A DNA stretch of 64,000 nt from Atriophallophorus winterbourni (taxonomy: Eukaryota; Platyhelminthes; Trematoda; Plagiorchiida; Microphallidae), in contig JACCGJ010001637.1 in the NCBI GenBank assembly GCA_013407085.1, forward strand, positions 62,001-126,000, written 5' to 3'. Every line of letters starts with the position of its first letter. The first letter of the stretch is position 1. A program made the position numbers and the translations under genes. Positions 11,656 through 21,644 of this stretch are shown here, piece after piece. The notes below the pieces were generated by a model, which saw nothing but the letters and a program-made list of their open reading frames with translations, made no database searches and had not been told where the DNA came from.

Positions 11656-11886
11656 CTATTTATCATTGGCTAAATCTTTAATTAATTTTCCAAAATCTTT
11701 GAACTCTTGCAAAGATATTTGTCCATCTCCATTTTCATCAACCATGGCGATTAACGCGTCTACCCATATTGAACTACTTTCGTCGCCACTTTGCTTGAGA
11801 AAATCTATAATTTCCCCTCGACTCAATTGCCTATTCCCATCTTTGTCCAGCGTTCGAAAGACTTCTTCCATTTCGGCTTCAGTCAT
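11656..11886 (-). CDS. Two-EF-hand calcium-binding protein, about 8-9 kDa
   Basis: A single-exon frame of 76 residues. It holds two EF-hand loops: DKDGNRQLSRGE (residues about 14-25) and DENGDGQISLQE (about 50-61). Both keep acidic residues at loop positions 1, 3 and 12, and the Gly6 position is Asn-Arg shifted in the first and Gly in the second. Helices flank each loop, with no extension at either end. This matches in size and layout the small (about 8 kDa) calcium-binding proteins of trematodes, known in schistosomes from the cercarial stage; that link is from family knowledge. The first ATG after a TATA-like box was taken as start, and an AATAAA lies 85 bases after the TAG stop. No signal peptide, so cytosolic. 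Absence of introns could be original or mean a retrocopy; the frame is intact, so it is probably functional. It could also be another small calmodulin-like sensor. Confidence 0.85.
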   Translation of the reverse strand: MTEAEMEEVFRTLDKDGNRQLSRGEIIDFLKQSGDESSSIWVDALIAMVDENGDGQISLQEFKDFGKLIKDLANDK

Positions 11887-11923
11887 ATTACAGCTAAACC
11901 TAGATTGACGAAGTCGTTATTCA

Positions 11924-11933
11924 AGTATATAAG
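11924..11933 (-). promoter_or_regulatory. TATA-like box of the EF-hand gene
   Basis: CTTATATACT on the minus strand about 40 bases before the ATG. The short spacing leaves only a very short leader, consistent with a compact gene. Confidence 0.5.
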
Positions 11934-11939
11934 TTTCCA

Positions 11940-12808
11940 AATGAACATTAGTAATTCATTTTGATGCGGTCAATTTTACAGACAAAAATTCACCATATAC
12001 TAGAACTAATTAGAATGCTAAAACATCAATACTTCTCTTTGTATTTGTCGAGCTATATTCGTTTTGTCTAAACGTAACGCCTTGCGCAAAAATAATTCCA
12101 AAATCTTATAGAATAATTGCATAATATTTTATAATATTTTATTTTATAATATTATATTATACTTGTGCGAATGCAATTAAGTCCAGTATTACAAATGATT
12201 ACATGTTGAATATACTAGGTACGTGAGCATGAATGTCGTATTACTTACTCCATTTTTGATTAGTAATGCGTCGATCTGAAATTGAAAGACATTTTGTGTT
12301 TATTAAAACTCGTGTGGTGATAACAATATTGCATTTATGCCTAAGTTCAACGAACTATCAAACTAACCGAAAACAATGTATGACTTTCTAAACATGATTC
12401 TGTTTCACTGCTAGGGTATTCATACTTTTTGTAACGCAGTTCTCGAGAAGATGTCACGTCACATGCCGTTTGAAAACAACACCTCATACATGATAAGCAT
12501 AGCGTGGTGATGAAATATTTTATTTCCTCGGTTACGTTTTTAATCTGTATGAATGTTTATTGATCGAAGCTTAGTGTGGTGCACCTCATTATAACGTCAT
12601 AGATCTGTGAATACACGTGTGAACGTCGTACGCACGCGTCTCTGTGTAATTTGATTCACGTATATAGTTCCGTTTTAGTTTCCAGAACAAACACGTCTTA
12701 GCATTGCATAAAGAAAACCTTTTATTTGTTCAATTATCGATGTGATTGAAAGCAGGATAGGTCTATAAGAATGAAATTAATAAATTCATTCAGTCTATTT
12801 ATATAAAA
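11940..12808. other. Non-coding AT-rich DNA
   Basis: No frame of note; an AT-rich run of TAATATTTTAT-like motifs lies at about 12110-12160. May hold upstream control DNA of the EF-hand gene. Confidence 0.4.
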
Positions 12809-12900
12809 TTATCTTGAACACGCATTCGAACACGATAGCCATAAGTTAGGAAAGATAAAAACCACTTATGGCTAGCGTGTCCGATGCGCGTTCAAGATAA
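12809..12900. repeat. Near-perfect foldback hairpin
   Basis: Arms 12809-12846 and 12864-12900 are inverted copies with only a few mismatches (outer end TTATCTTGAAC, inner end GCCATAAGT) and a 17-base loop. The inner arm plus loop contains the second copy (12843-12867) of the direct repeat at 11194. Confidence 0.85.
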
Positions 12901-12912
12901 TTTTCGAACAGA

Positions 12913-13470
12913 GCTTTGTGTGAAACAAATTGGAAAACTGTCCTGATTGGTCCGATCTGCAAGGGCGGGGAAAATAAATTACGTGAAACTATCGTCCGAT
13001 ACCTATATTACAAGGGCTATCTAAGTCATCTGAGTCCATCAACGATGATGACGTCAGGAATCACCTTGACATTAATAACTTTATCTACGAAGCACAGCAT
13101 AGATTCATGGAAAAACGATCTCGCATGACAATCTTGCTGTCAACAAAAGAAGCCTAATTTCAGATTTCAAATGCTGGAACTCCGTGGACGTAATTTATAT
13201 TCATTTGTCAGAAGCATTTGATCGTCTCAAAAACAAACAGCTATTGTCGAAACACCTTACCTATGGAACTGATATTTAACTCAAATGCATATTAGTATCA
13301 CGAGTTGGTCACTCACAGCATGAGCGTCCATAGCGGACGACGATGACTGGCAGGTTTGTGATCAGGAAGCAAATACTTTTGCATGATGAAGGTCAAGGTC
13401 CCATTCTACGCACTCACCCAGCCACAAATATCGAAGTGAAACTTTTCTCCAATGCATGAACGACTCATTT
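12913..13470 (+). pseudogene. CR1-like LINE reverse transcriptase remnant
   Basis: Opens in the fingers with NWKTVLIGPICKGGENKL (the WKxAxIxPIxKGG block). After stops and shifts comes YIHLSEAFDRLKNKQLLSK, the DxSxAFD palm block with the Asp replaced by His. Then the match fades by about 13470. Same orientation as the ORF1 scrap at 10888, so the two may belong to one disrupted copy. Confidence 0.65.
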
Positions 13471-13739
13471 TTGCTACGATCACGCCGATAAATTTATATT
13501 GTTCCTAGTTGATTTGTTCAAATTTGTATGTTGACTAGATAAAGTCAGGATTGATAGCACTAATGTTATACAGATTCAGTGTTAGCTGAGGAAGCCTTCT
13601 TACTGATTAATCGAAATTCGGGAACATTATGAAAAAATGAACAAATAAGTCGATTTCGCAACGACATTTAGGCATTTTGACAATGTCTCAAAATCATGAG
13701 TAGGCACCTAAATAAATGGAACTTAAATACCTGCATTTT

Positions 13740-15345
13740 ATAACTGAATCAATGACATTCTTCTTCAGTCATGGTGCCCAGGCTTGGATGGAATATTCCA
13801 TACCAGGACGTATATACGTGTTAATTACCCGGGGTAGGGTTTCGGGTGTAAAAATCCGGAATATTCTTTTGACAAGACTCAAGATACGGCAAGCTTCATT
13901 GTACACCATCCGGCAATGATGTCCAGGCTTAATGTTAAACGAAACCCATATACCAAGATCTTTTTCTGTGGTGGTCCAGACGACATCTTGCGTTCCAAGC
14001 TGATACGTCTGGTGCAGAGATTTTCCAAGCTGCAGCATTTTACGTTTCGCAGGGTTAAATGGTAACTCATTTAACGGGGATCAACGGAATAAGGTGCAAA
14101 TATCCCGTACAGTCAGCCATACAGTCATTAACAGACCTGACTTTCGACAACGCGCCGTGCGGTCGCATTATTTTGAGCTCCTGATTATCAGGATATACTG
14201 TTCTTAAACTTACACTTACGTGGATATATTATACGTTGTTAGACTCCTCTCGAAGTTAGCTTTCTGAATATACCACTCTCGTAGCGGTATTCGATAAAAC
14301 AAGCGAATTGGGATTCATCGTGTTTTTCCCATATTGGATCTACGCGTGCAACTGTGTTAATACTCTTCAAGTCGTCAAAGGGATTAACGTCATCGGAAAG
14401 ATTTTATTCTTCGCCGTCGACTGGTCATACTTTCAACATTGTGCAACCAACTACCGAAGAGTATCACCGGATTAAATTCTGATTTTGCTCTTTTTCGTGA
14501 ACACTGAATTTTTTTGTCGCGCACACTATATTCATCATCGATCGCTCGACATAGCCAATGCTTGTGCACAAACCACTGAACAATGCTGCTCATAACCCTG
14601 ACCGGATGACCCCGAAACGAAAACAAAGCGCACCGAGCTGCATGTGTGCGGTTTGCCGAAAGTCGGTAGATAATCCATCATACTCGAGCAGGCCAACATT
14701 TGCCCAGATAACCGCTCAGATGGTGACTAAAACGGGGAGGCGTTCGTTGGGATCAGTGACTCCTCGACTTAACGGAAACGAAAGAGGACCCAAAAAACCA
14801 CTGCTACTAAAATGACTGGCTCACATTACCACATTACCGCTCATACCACAGTCCGCAATTGTTTTTACCCGGGTCCAAAGTTTAATGTCATCAGAAAAAA
14901 GAATCACCTTGCATGCGAGCGTCTTTGGTAGGTCGTTGATGTAAGCCAAGAAAAGTACTGGCTCGAAGTCTGAACCTTGCGGTACGCCACCAGAGGCATC
15001 AATAGCTGTGATAGTACCCTGTTGGTTCGAACGATCGCCTTAAGACCACTAAGGTAACTTTTAAACCATATGATTAGCTGTCCGCTGATACCCATCTGCT
15101 TCAGCTTTTGTATTAGTCGAAAGTGATCAACTCGGTCAGAAGCTTCAGACATGTCCAGATAACAAGCGTGGATGCTAGCTCCTTCGTCAACCGCTTGGGT
15201 CCAGTCATTTTAAACTGTCAACAAGTTTGTCGAGCATGAGCGAGATTTACGAAAACCATGCTGCGCTACAGATAGCATATTTTGTGTTTCCACGTGATGA
15301 AATATATTTTCTGTCACTATACGCTCTAGAACTAAAGCCACTTCC
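13740..15345 (-). pseudogene. CR1-like LINE reverse transcriptase, split by an insertion
   Basis: Read on the minus strand: NMLSVAQHGFRKSRSCSTNL (about 15290-15230), the palm block LDMSEASDRVDHFRL with IIWFKSYLSG (15150-15060), GVPQGSDFEPVLFLAYINDL (about 15000, one frameshift away), and LFSDDIKLW (about 14900, for the FADD box). Coding then breaks at about 14830 and resumes at about 14075 with NPAKRKMLQLG, KDLGIWV, CRILSLVKRIF and a terminal EYSIQAWAP (13769). These are successive RT and thumb blocks, so some 0.75 kb was inserted. Frameshifts and the missing 3' end make it dead. The upstream end meets the gypsy element near 15345. Confidence 0.8.
14085..14830. other. Segment inserted in the LINE reverse transcriptase
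   Basis: It separates the FSDD block from the KRKMLQLG block of the flanking minus-strand LINE. On the plus strand it has an open frame (14606-14815) with ATG, a basic start and CMCAVCRKSV, a paired-Cys motif as in the N-terminus of LINE ORF1 proteins. It may be the 5' leader and ORF1 start of another LINE. No clear target duplication or terminal repeat was seen. Confidence 0.45.
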
Positions 15346-15414
15346 TCTGGCATCAAAGTTGTCACTCCAGAAACTTCGACATTTAGTTCTATACAGCATG
15401 AATCCCCATTCGTC

Positions 15415-15955
15415 ATGCAGCCCACACGACCGACAGACAAAGTGACCCACTCCGTGAAACACCACATTGTCACTTACGGACCACCGGTCTGTTTTAGACC
15501 TAGACAACTTTATCCGTCCAAACTCAAAAACGCAAGAGCCGAATTTGAGCACATGCTAGAGCTTGGGATCATCCACACTTCCTCTAGCTCTTGGTCGTCA
15601 CCACTACACATGGTTCCCGAGAAGACCTCACATGATTGGAGGCTATGTGGCGACTACCGCGCTCTTAACAAACGAATGGTGTCGGACATATACCAAGTAC
15701 CATATATCCAAGATTTTTCGTTGAATCTTTGTTCCACAACTATCCTTATTCAGCTTGATCTTGTTCCTGCATACTTTCGCATCCCGGTAGCCGAAGAAGA
15801 CATACCTAAAACGGCAGTTACAACTCCATTCGGCTTATGCGAATTCACTCGAATGACCTATGGTCTGAGAAATGCTGCACACACTTTCAAACGTTTCTTC
15901 AACGAAGTCCTGCTAGGCTTGCCATTCGCCTTCGCATACATCGACGACGTCCTAA
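15415..15955 (+). pseudogene. Gypsy reverse transcriptase, N-terminal part
   Basis: An uninterrupted frame. It starts with VKHHIVTYGPPV and continues with LGIIHTSSSSWSSPLHMVP, WRLCGDYRALN, IQLDLVPAYFRIPV, TAVTTPFGLCEFTRM, GLRNAAHTFKRF and YIDDVL. The YIDD catalytic box falls at about 15937-15948 and its two aspartates are intact. The frame runs on only by chance into the piggyBac end at 15956. The true continuation is at 17888, where the next codons give the expected residues of the same protein. Confidence 0.88.
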
Positions 15956-17887
15956 CCCTTAACGGTCGAGTGGGTCAAATTAGGTACCCAAAATTTAAAG
16001 GTATATGATAGGTTAAATTAGACAGATCACTTTCGTTTGCCGGGGGTATCGGAATTGACACACTTTCTGCACTCGTTTGGTACGCGTTTGAGATGGCTGA
16101 GCCATGCGGCGTACCAGTTGTCAACAAACTTCGGAAGTGAGGTGACGCTTGTGAAATTTCTCTCTGTGCTTCATGTCGCTGCGTGCAATGGCTGAAAAAC
16201 TTCTAAGTATATATATTGATAATATTTTGCTTTATTTATAGACATCTTCTGAACACATTCAACGTATACAGGAATGATGAAATATTTTTCTATGATAAAT
16301 ATGAGTGTCGGCATATATGTCTCAAATATGTGACATCTGGCATGTTAACCTATACAAGAGCGTGTCCCAAAAATCATACAACCGGCACTTATGTTCCCAA
16401 ATCTCATTCAAATATTAAAAAATAATGAAGATTTTATGTATTAATTCTTTTTCAGGTCTTATTCCAAGATTATTTTATGGCCATGAAAAACCTCGAAAAT
16501 CGACTGAATATTCAACCATTATTACCCTCGACAGTGAGCATGAACTCAAACAATACCTGCGAAATAAAACTAAAAAGTTTTGGCTACAAACTTTTCGTAC
16601 TCACTGACGATCGTGGGATGATGTGCGATTTCATCCCATATACTGGAAAAATATCCCTCGTCGATTATCCCAACGTCCCAAACATCGGTGCTAGTTCAAA
16701 TATTGTGCTACATCTTGCCAAGACCATTCCTTCTAATGAGAACCATCTTGTATTTTTTGATAAGTGGTTCACCTGTTTGACCCTTCTGCAATACTTGTCA
16801 GAAGTGGGAATATTTTGTTGCGGCACAGTTAGACTGCCACGATTGGTTGGCTTACCGGAAAAAACATGAAGGATGACAAGCGCCTGATAAAAAAAGGCAG
16901 GGGCTCCTTTCAGGAGGAAGAACTGGTGAAGGGACATTCAAGTGTCAACCTGGTTCGCTGGTACGACAACAAAGCAGTCAATTTGGTGTCTACATTTGCC
17001 AGGGCAAATCCTCTATTAACTGTCCGTAGATTTGATAAAACTACAAAGAGGTTCATTGAAGTACCTTGCCCTGATATTGTGAAACGATACAATAAGTCAA
17101 TGGGTTGTGCAGATTTGGCAGACCATCTTCTTTCTTTGTATAGAATAAGCATGAAATCAAAGAAAGTTTATCACCGTCTGATCTATCACTTCATTGACAT
17201 GGTTATAGTTAATTCATGGCTTTCTTATCGTAGAGACTGCGAGAGGCTCTTTCTTTCAAAAATGAAGTGCTCCAGCTTGCTCCCTTCAAACTTGAGGTAG
17301 CTTTCACCCTTATCAAAGCTGGAAAAATTCGCTTGCCTACTAAACGTGGACGTCCATATCTAAAAGGCGGAGACGCTAGCAGCAAAAGGTGTGGAGCCCC
17401 ATCCGACGATGTGAGATTGGACCAAGTGGCACATGTGCCTTCTGTCGAGAAAAAAAACCGATGCAGGTTCGAAAACTGTCCTGGAAAGAGGAAGATATTC
17501 TGCACTAAACGCAATGTCCACTTTTGCTTAGACATGCATATGAACTGTTTTGCGGCATTTCATGGGTTTTGATCGCGATGACTGCTTGAAGAAAATACAT
17601 CATTTTCTATTCAACCTATTTTTCTACCTTGTGTGTGTTTCACGTTAAAAAATTTAAATGAGAAATCTTTTTTACGTTTTATGTCTCATATGACTATAGC
17701 TGGAAATCAATGAAATAGGTGCCAGCACATGACGATTGTACCGAATTTGTCCCACTTATATATCTTCCGTAATATATAAGAAAAAATAAAAATACTTTCT
17801 GTACCCATATAGGGAGAGCTGTTTTATCACAAAAATGCAGGAGGAAAAAATTATTTCAATGTAAAATATAATTCAGGCAGTTAAGGG
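15956..17887 (+). mobile_element. piggyBac element 1, nested in gypsy
   Basis: Starts CCCTTAACGG and ends GGCAGTTAAGGG; the terminal inverted repeats share CCCTTAAC. It is flanked by CTAA (15952-15955) on the left and TTAA (17888-17891) on the right; the left copy has one T-to-C change from the TTAA that piggyBac duplicates. Either version of the 4 bases leaves the gypsy frame reading Val-Leu-Ile-Ala-Ser across the site, so the target was that position in the gypsy reverse transcriptase. Inside lies a broken transposase. The left 200 bases and right 20 bases are the source of the MITE at 61486. Confidence 0.9.
16440..17572 (+). pseudogene. piggyBac 1 transposase remnant
   Basis: Three overlapping frames together cover the C-terminal two thirds of a DDE_Tnp_1_7 transposase. 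HELKQYLRNK (about 16540) shifts into FGYKLFVLTDDRGMM, then NIGASSNIVLHLAKTIP, FFDKWFTCL (second catalytic Asp kept), GIFCCGTVR. After a shift at 16866: RWYDNKAVNLVST and MGCADLADH, the third Asp in a box usually MGGxD. After a shift at 17270: a C-terminal cysteine-rich zinc domain (CRFENCPGK, CTKRNVHFCLDMHMNCF). The N-terminal region and the first catalytic Asp (VDEQ box) are missing, so besides three frameshifts it has lost coding DNA. It cannot catalyse transposition. Confidence 0.85.
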
Positions 17888-18531
17888 TTAATTGCCAGCA
17901 ACTCTTCAGAGAAGCACGTCAAGCACATCCGTCTTGTTTTAGGGCGTTTCGTAAATTACGGGATCAAGATAAACCCTAGTAAATGCATTTGTAGCACATA
18001 TCAACTGGATTTCCTCGGTCATCGCCTCGCTCGATCTATTAGTAACCTCTTCCAGAAAAATGCCAGGCGATTTCCGACTTTCCTGTCCCAACAACGATAA
18101 CTCAGTTGCACCGCTTTATCGGAATGATCAACTTTTACCGTCGTTTCATCCCAAACTGTGCTAAAATCATTGCACCGCTGACTGATTTGCTCAACTCCAA
18201 AGCAATATCACTTCAGCCTTCGACAGAGGCACTTGAAGCTTTCGCCGCATCCAAAAAAGCTCTTTGCAGTGCCACCGAACTCCCTTTTATTGATCCAGAA
18301 CCGACCTTTCCTTTATCTTTGACGACTGATGCCTCCAATACGGCTGTGGGAGCTGTTTTACAACAACACCATAAGGACACAGTCCGTCCATTGGCATTTT
18401 TCTCGCAAAAGCTCAATCCGGCACAAAACCGCTACAGCACATTTGGCTGTGAATTACTTGCGATATATTTAGTAATACGGCATTTCCGTCATTTATTGGA
18501 AGATCGCGACTTCATTATTTTTACCGACTGA
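17888..18531 (+). pseudogene. Gypsy reverse transcriptase C-terminus and RNase H
   Basis: Continues the gypsy frame behind the piggyBac: VLGRFVNYGIKINPSKC, LDFLGHRLA, then one frameshift at about 18050, FPVPTTITQLHRFIGMINFY, FIPNCAKIIAPLTDLL (thumb/connection). RNase H starts with LSLTTDASNTAVGAVLQQ, LAFFSQKLNPAQNRYSTFG, ELLAIY and FRHLLEDRDFIIFTD. The catalytic Asp of TDAS and Glu of ELLA are visible. At 18531 the block expected after FTD (HKPL) is deleted and a stop follows. Confidence 0.85.
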
Positions 18532-18539
18532 CTGACTTT

Positions 18540-18806
18540 TACCTTCAGTCTAAACTCCTGCCGCGCGAGATTCGGCACTTTGATTACATCTCTCAATTAT
18601 CTACTTATATTCGTTACGTCGAAGGAGAGGAAAACTTGGTTGCCGAAGCTTTATCAAGACCCGACATTTTTGTTTTGTCTGCAGGCACCCTATTTGATCT
18701 CTCCCTCTTGGCTAACCATAAAGCTGAGATCGATAAAACCAAACTCGCAAAGTGTCGATCCCTGAATTTGCAGCAAATTGAGTCACTAAACGCCGATGCC
18801 GTATGA
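18540..18806 (+). pseudogene. Gypsy RNase H end and linker
   Basis: In a new frame: LPREIRHFDYISQLSTYIRY, VEGEENLVAEALSRPDIF (the usual end of RNase H, consensus VxGxxNxVADALSR), then the linker to the integrase, stopping at TGA about 18806. Confidence 0.75.
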
Positions 18807-18849
18807 TATCTCGACAGGGAAACCTAGATCTCTTGTTCCTTTTTCTCTG

Positions 18850-19410
18850 CGACGAGCCATTTTGGTCATTTTCATTGGATTTCTCATCCTGGAAAGCGTG
18901 CCACCGTGAGGCTAATCGCAGATCGTTTCGTTTGGCCGTCCACGAATGAGGACATACGAACATGCGTCCAGCATTGCATTCTTTGTCAAAAGAATAAAAT
19001 ATCTTTTCATATATTCGCATCTTAAGTCCCAGTTAGGCATTCAAACCGTCGATTCTCTCATGTGCATCTTGATCTCGTGGGTCGTGTGCAATCATTGAAC
19101 GGATATTCAATCATCCTAGGGGCGATTGATCTCTTTACGCGATGGCCGATTGTAGTTCCGATCAAAGACACATGTTCTAAGACTGACGCACGCACCTTCG
19201 TCGAACACTGAATTGCCAATTTCGGCAGACAATCCATCATCACACCCGACCTTGGCGCTCAGTTTCAATCGACATTGTTCCGTTATTTGACCCAACGGTT
19301 TGGCTATCAGCACATCTGAACCACCGCCTACCACCCTAACTCTAATAAATTGGTTGAACGCTTCCACAGGCAGCGCAAAGCCTCTTTAGCTTGTCCGCCT
19401 GATCCTAATA
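18850..19410 (+). pseudogene. Gypsy integrase, zinc region and catalytic core
   Basis: Zinc region: HFHWISHPGKRATVRLI, RFVWP, then CVQHCILCQKNK gives the HHCC pattern. Core: HVHLDLVGRVQSLNGYS (first Asp), IDLFTRWPIVVPIKD, FGRQSIITPDLGAQFQS (second Asp, in a degraded TDxGxQF box), TAYHPNSNKLVERFHRQ (catalytic Glu). The D, D, E spacing is right. Two TGA stops replace the expected Trp after FVEH and the residue after YQHI, so it is inactive. The enzyme would insert the element DNA into the genome. Confidence 0.82.
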
Positions 19411-19429
19411 AATGAACTGGGCTTTTGAC

Positions 19430-19992
19430 AATTGTTCTTCTTGGAATTCGTTCTACTATCATAGAAGACGTGCAATGCTCAGCCTCAGAGTTAGTTTTTG
19501 GTACCAACTTGTGTCTTCCCGGTAAACTTGTTGTGCCTCGCCAGTCATTACCTCCGGTATCAGATTCCATTTCTCGCTTGCGATCGTTCATGTCCAAGTA
19601 GTATTATACGACCCCTCGACAGCACAATATCCACTAACAGAAATCACCTCATCTTGATACGTGTGTTTTTGTTTTTGTGCGACGGGACTCTGTTTGTAAA
19701 CCTCTTCAGCCATCCTATCATAAACCACACAGAGTTATTGAGCGCAAACCCAATTACTACGTTTTGGACATGAATGGTCGACGTGATACGGTTTCATCGT
19801 CCTAAACCAGCTTTCGTTGAGCTCAAGACGCCAACTCCATCAAGTGTCATTAACCCTCAATCACAACCGCCTGATAATCCTCATGTGCCTACCTCCCCAA
19901 TATTCATCCCAATCCTTCGGTTTCTTCTATCCCTCTTTAAACTCGAACTGGTAGACATGTGCATTGGCCTAAACGTCTTGCTGACTATGTGA
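19430..19992 (+). pseudogene. Gypsy integrase C-terminal region
   Basis: Readable blocks: LLGIRSTIIEDVQCSASELV, FGTNLCLPGKLVVPRQ, HRVIERKPNYYVLDMNGRRD and, at the end, a GRHVHWPKRL-like close usual for this gypsy group. Frames change several times (about 19600, 19770). Confidence 0.65.
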
Positions 19993-20057
19993 CCTTATGA
20001 AGATTTCGAGCGTTTGTTATCCTCCGTTCAAGCTTAACTAACACTCTGGTGGGGGAG

Positions 20058-20500
20058 TATAGTAGCGAACAACTTTCACTTCGTATTTTGTACATAAACA
20101 TTTGGGCCTTGTATAGTTATTCGTTTTTTTTAGCCATGTATACTTTATTCGAATTAATGCTTGTACAATATACTTTTTGGCGGGAATATAATTTCGAACT
20201 CCGACTTTGTCTTCTTCTTTGGTTGCGTGCGATACTCTGTGCTTGAATTGTGATTAACGGTTTCTTCAACATTTTAGCGCTTTCTGCACCTTATATTCCA
20301 TATTTTGGATTTTCCTGTGTGGATTACCTCGCTTTCGTTGGACTTCACGGATCTTTGTTTGGGCATTTGCTCCCTTGGTCTTTTAGTGAGTTCTTTCCAT
20401 TTTGCCGTATTGCGTGTAGTGTAGACTTATTTTTCTTTGGTCCACTACACTTTCATTATTTTCAACATTATATGCACGAATGTGTCTTGATATGAGAGTA
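20058..20500 (+). repeat. Putative gypsy 3' LTR
   Basis: Begins after a TGGTGGGGGAG polypurine tract with a TATAGTAGCG start. The T-rich, mostly non-coding block runs about 440 bp to a possible CA end near 20505. With no 5' LTR in the window the boundaries cannot be fixed by comparison. Confidence 0.55.
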
Positions 20501-20584
20501 ATCATGCACCGATTTTGTATAAGTTTACACTATGAGTTTCAGTATCAAAAGGCGATAGTCGAGCAAGTCGAAACGAGTATGCAG

Positions 20585-20705
20585 ATTCTTTCGAATGATT
20601 GCCTGATGACACCCCCCACTCACGTAGACTGGGTTTAAAGCTCATGACCATGAATATAAAAGTGTGTGTGTGTGATGGAGATGCATGCAAATGAGCTTTT
20701 TTAAA
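20585..20705. repeat. Hammerhead-repeat fragment, inverted junction
   Basis: Left part (to about 20658) matches the family unit on the minus strand; the right part with a GT run and ATGCATGCAAATGAG matches on the plus strand. No ribozyme core is left. The head-to-head arrangement resembles the inverted junctions at 38.0 and 56.1 kb. Confidence 0.65.
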
Positions 20706-21060
20706 AGTACAAATGTTTATACATGTATAAATAAAATCAATGGGACACTATGATTTAGATAGTAAATTAATAGTTGGTGACAAAATTAGAATTACCCTTC
20801 ATGTTGAGGAAGAAGAAGAAGACGAGAAGAAGATAATGACTTTATTCGTGTACACGAATTTTCAGCAATACAATAATTTATCCACAAAATACAAATATGA
20901 TAAAATGTATAAAGTGCACCACAATAAAATGATACTTGAGCTAATAAAGTGTGAGTTTACCATAGGCTAGACAAATGTGAGGCGAATTAGAAAAATAAAA
21001 ATTGGAGAATAACTGGAACATTTCAGCGTTATTTAAAAAATTGTCAAGCGCTTCTTTAAC
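20706..21060. other. Unassigned segment
   Basis: One open frame (20740-20970, plus) codes for an acidic stretch EEEEEDEKK. I do not recognise it and it may be chance. Confidence 0.3.
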
Positions 21061-21640
21061 TCCATGACAGCCTTCGACTGATCAACCATGTATCGAGCCA
21101 TGTATGAAACAAAAGTTTCTAAATTTGTTAGTTCTCGAATAGGGAATGACATAGTAACTTCTGGTGGAGGATAAAGATTCACAAGAAGCAAGGCTTGTGT
21201 TCAGTGGATGTGAACAATCTGAGGAAATATTTGCGATTGACCTGTTGCATTCACGAAAGTGACGATCAACAATAGTGTCTCGAATGTCATCAGTGGGAAC
21301 ACAACTCAATCTTGAGATGAGCTTAATACTTCTTCGGATCATCATGAAATCCTTTTCCAAAAGGCCAGGAAGAATTACGGGAGAAGCGTAAAGGAGGTGT
21401 GGAATGATGCAAGAAAAAACAAGAAGTTCAATAACTTTTAGCTGTATGGAGAGAGAACGGAGGGGGAAGGCATAGAATGACATTTGGCGCATCTTTTTGA
21501 ATTGATTTGCTACATGTTAGGCCCAGCTTAGGTTGTCAGATATTGATATGCCAAGATAATTGAAGCTGTAACTTCTTTCGAACACAGAGCCGTTGTCATC
21601 CATTTCGATTTGAATGTAACTAAACTGCTTGAATTTACCA
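21060..21640 (-). pseudogene. LINE reverse transcriptase C-terminal fragment, family A
   Basis: Read on the minus strand: a FNYLGISISDN-like block (about 21555), then an open stretch (21492-21082) with MSFYAFPLRSLSIQLKVIEL, FSCIIPHLLYASPVILPGL, MIRRSIKLISRLSCV and a HPLN-containing tail. This is the thumb and C-terminus of a Jockey/CR1-class ORF2, unlike the CR1 copies at 13.8 or 49 kb in wording. 5'-truncated. Confidence 0.65.
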
Positions 21641-21644
21641 AATC

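Larger units (their letters stand above)
15350..20500 (+). mobile_element. Ty3/gypsy retrotransposon, 5'-truncated, with nested piggyBac
   Basis: Pol domains appear in gypsy order on the plus strand: reverse transcriptase (15415-15955, resuming at 17888), RNase H (to about 18806), HHCC zinc region and integrase core (18850-19410), C-terminal region (to about 19990), a purine-rich tract (about 20049-20057) and one 3' LTR. Gag, protease and the 5' LTR are absent: the element begins abruptly beside a minus-strand LINE. Integrase stops and a gap in RNase H show it is dead. Wording of the blocks resembles the trematode CsRn1 group; that is inference. Without the 1.93-kb piggyBac it is about 3.2 kb. 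Confidence 0.88.

Noticed and set aside
16216..16425. Possible N-terminal exon of the piggyBac 1 transposase
   Set aside because: No QWLG-like or acidic N-terminal block could be read, so it was left outside the transposase call.
20740..20970. 76-residue frame with an acidic run
   Set aside because: The acidic run comes from a GAAGAA simple repeat; no other support for a gene.
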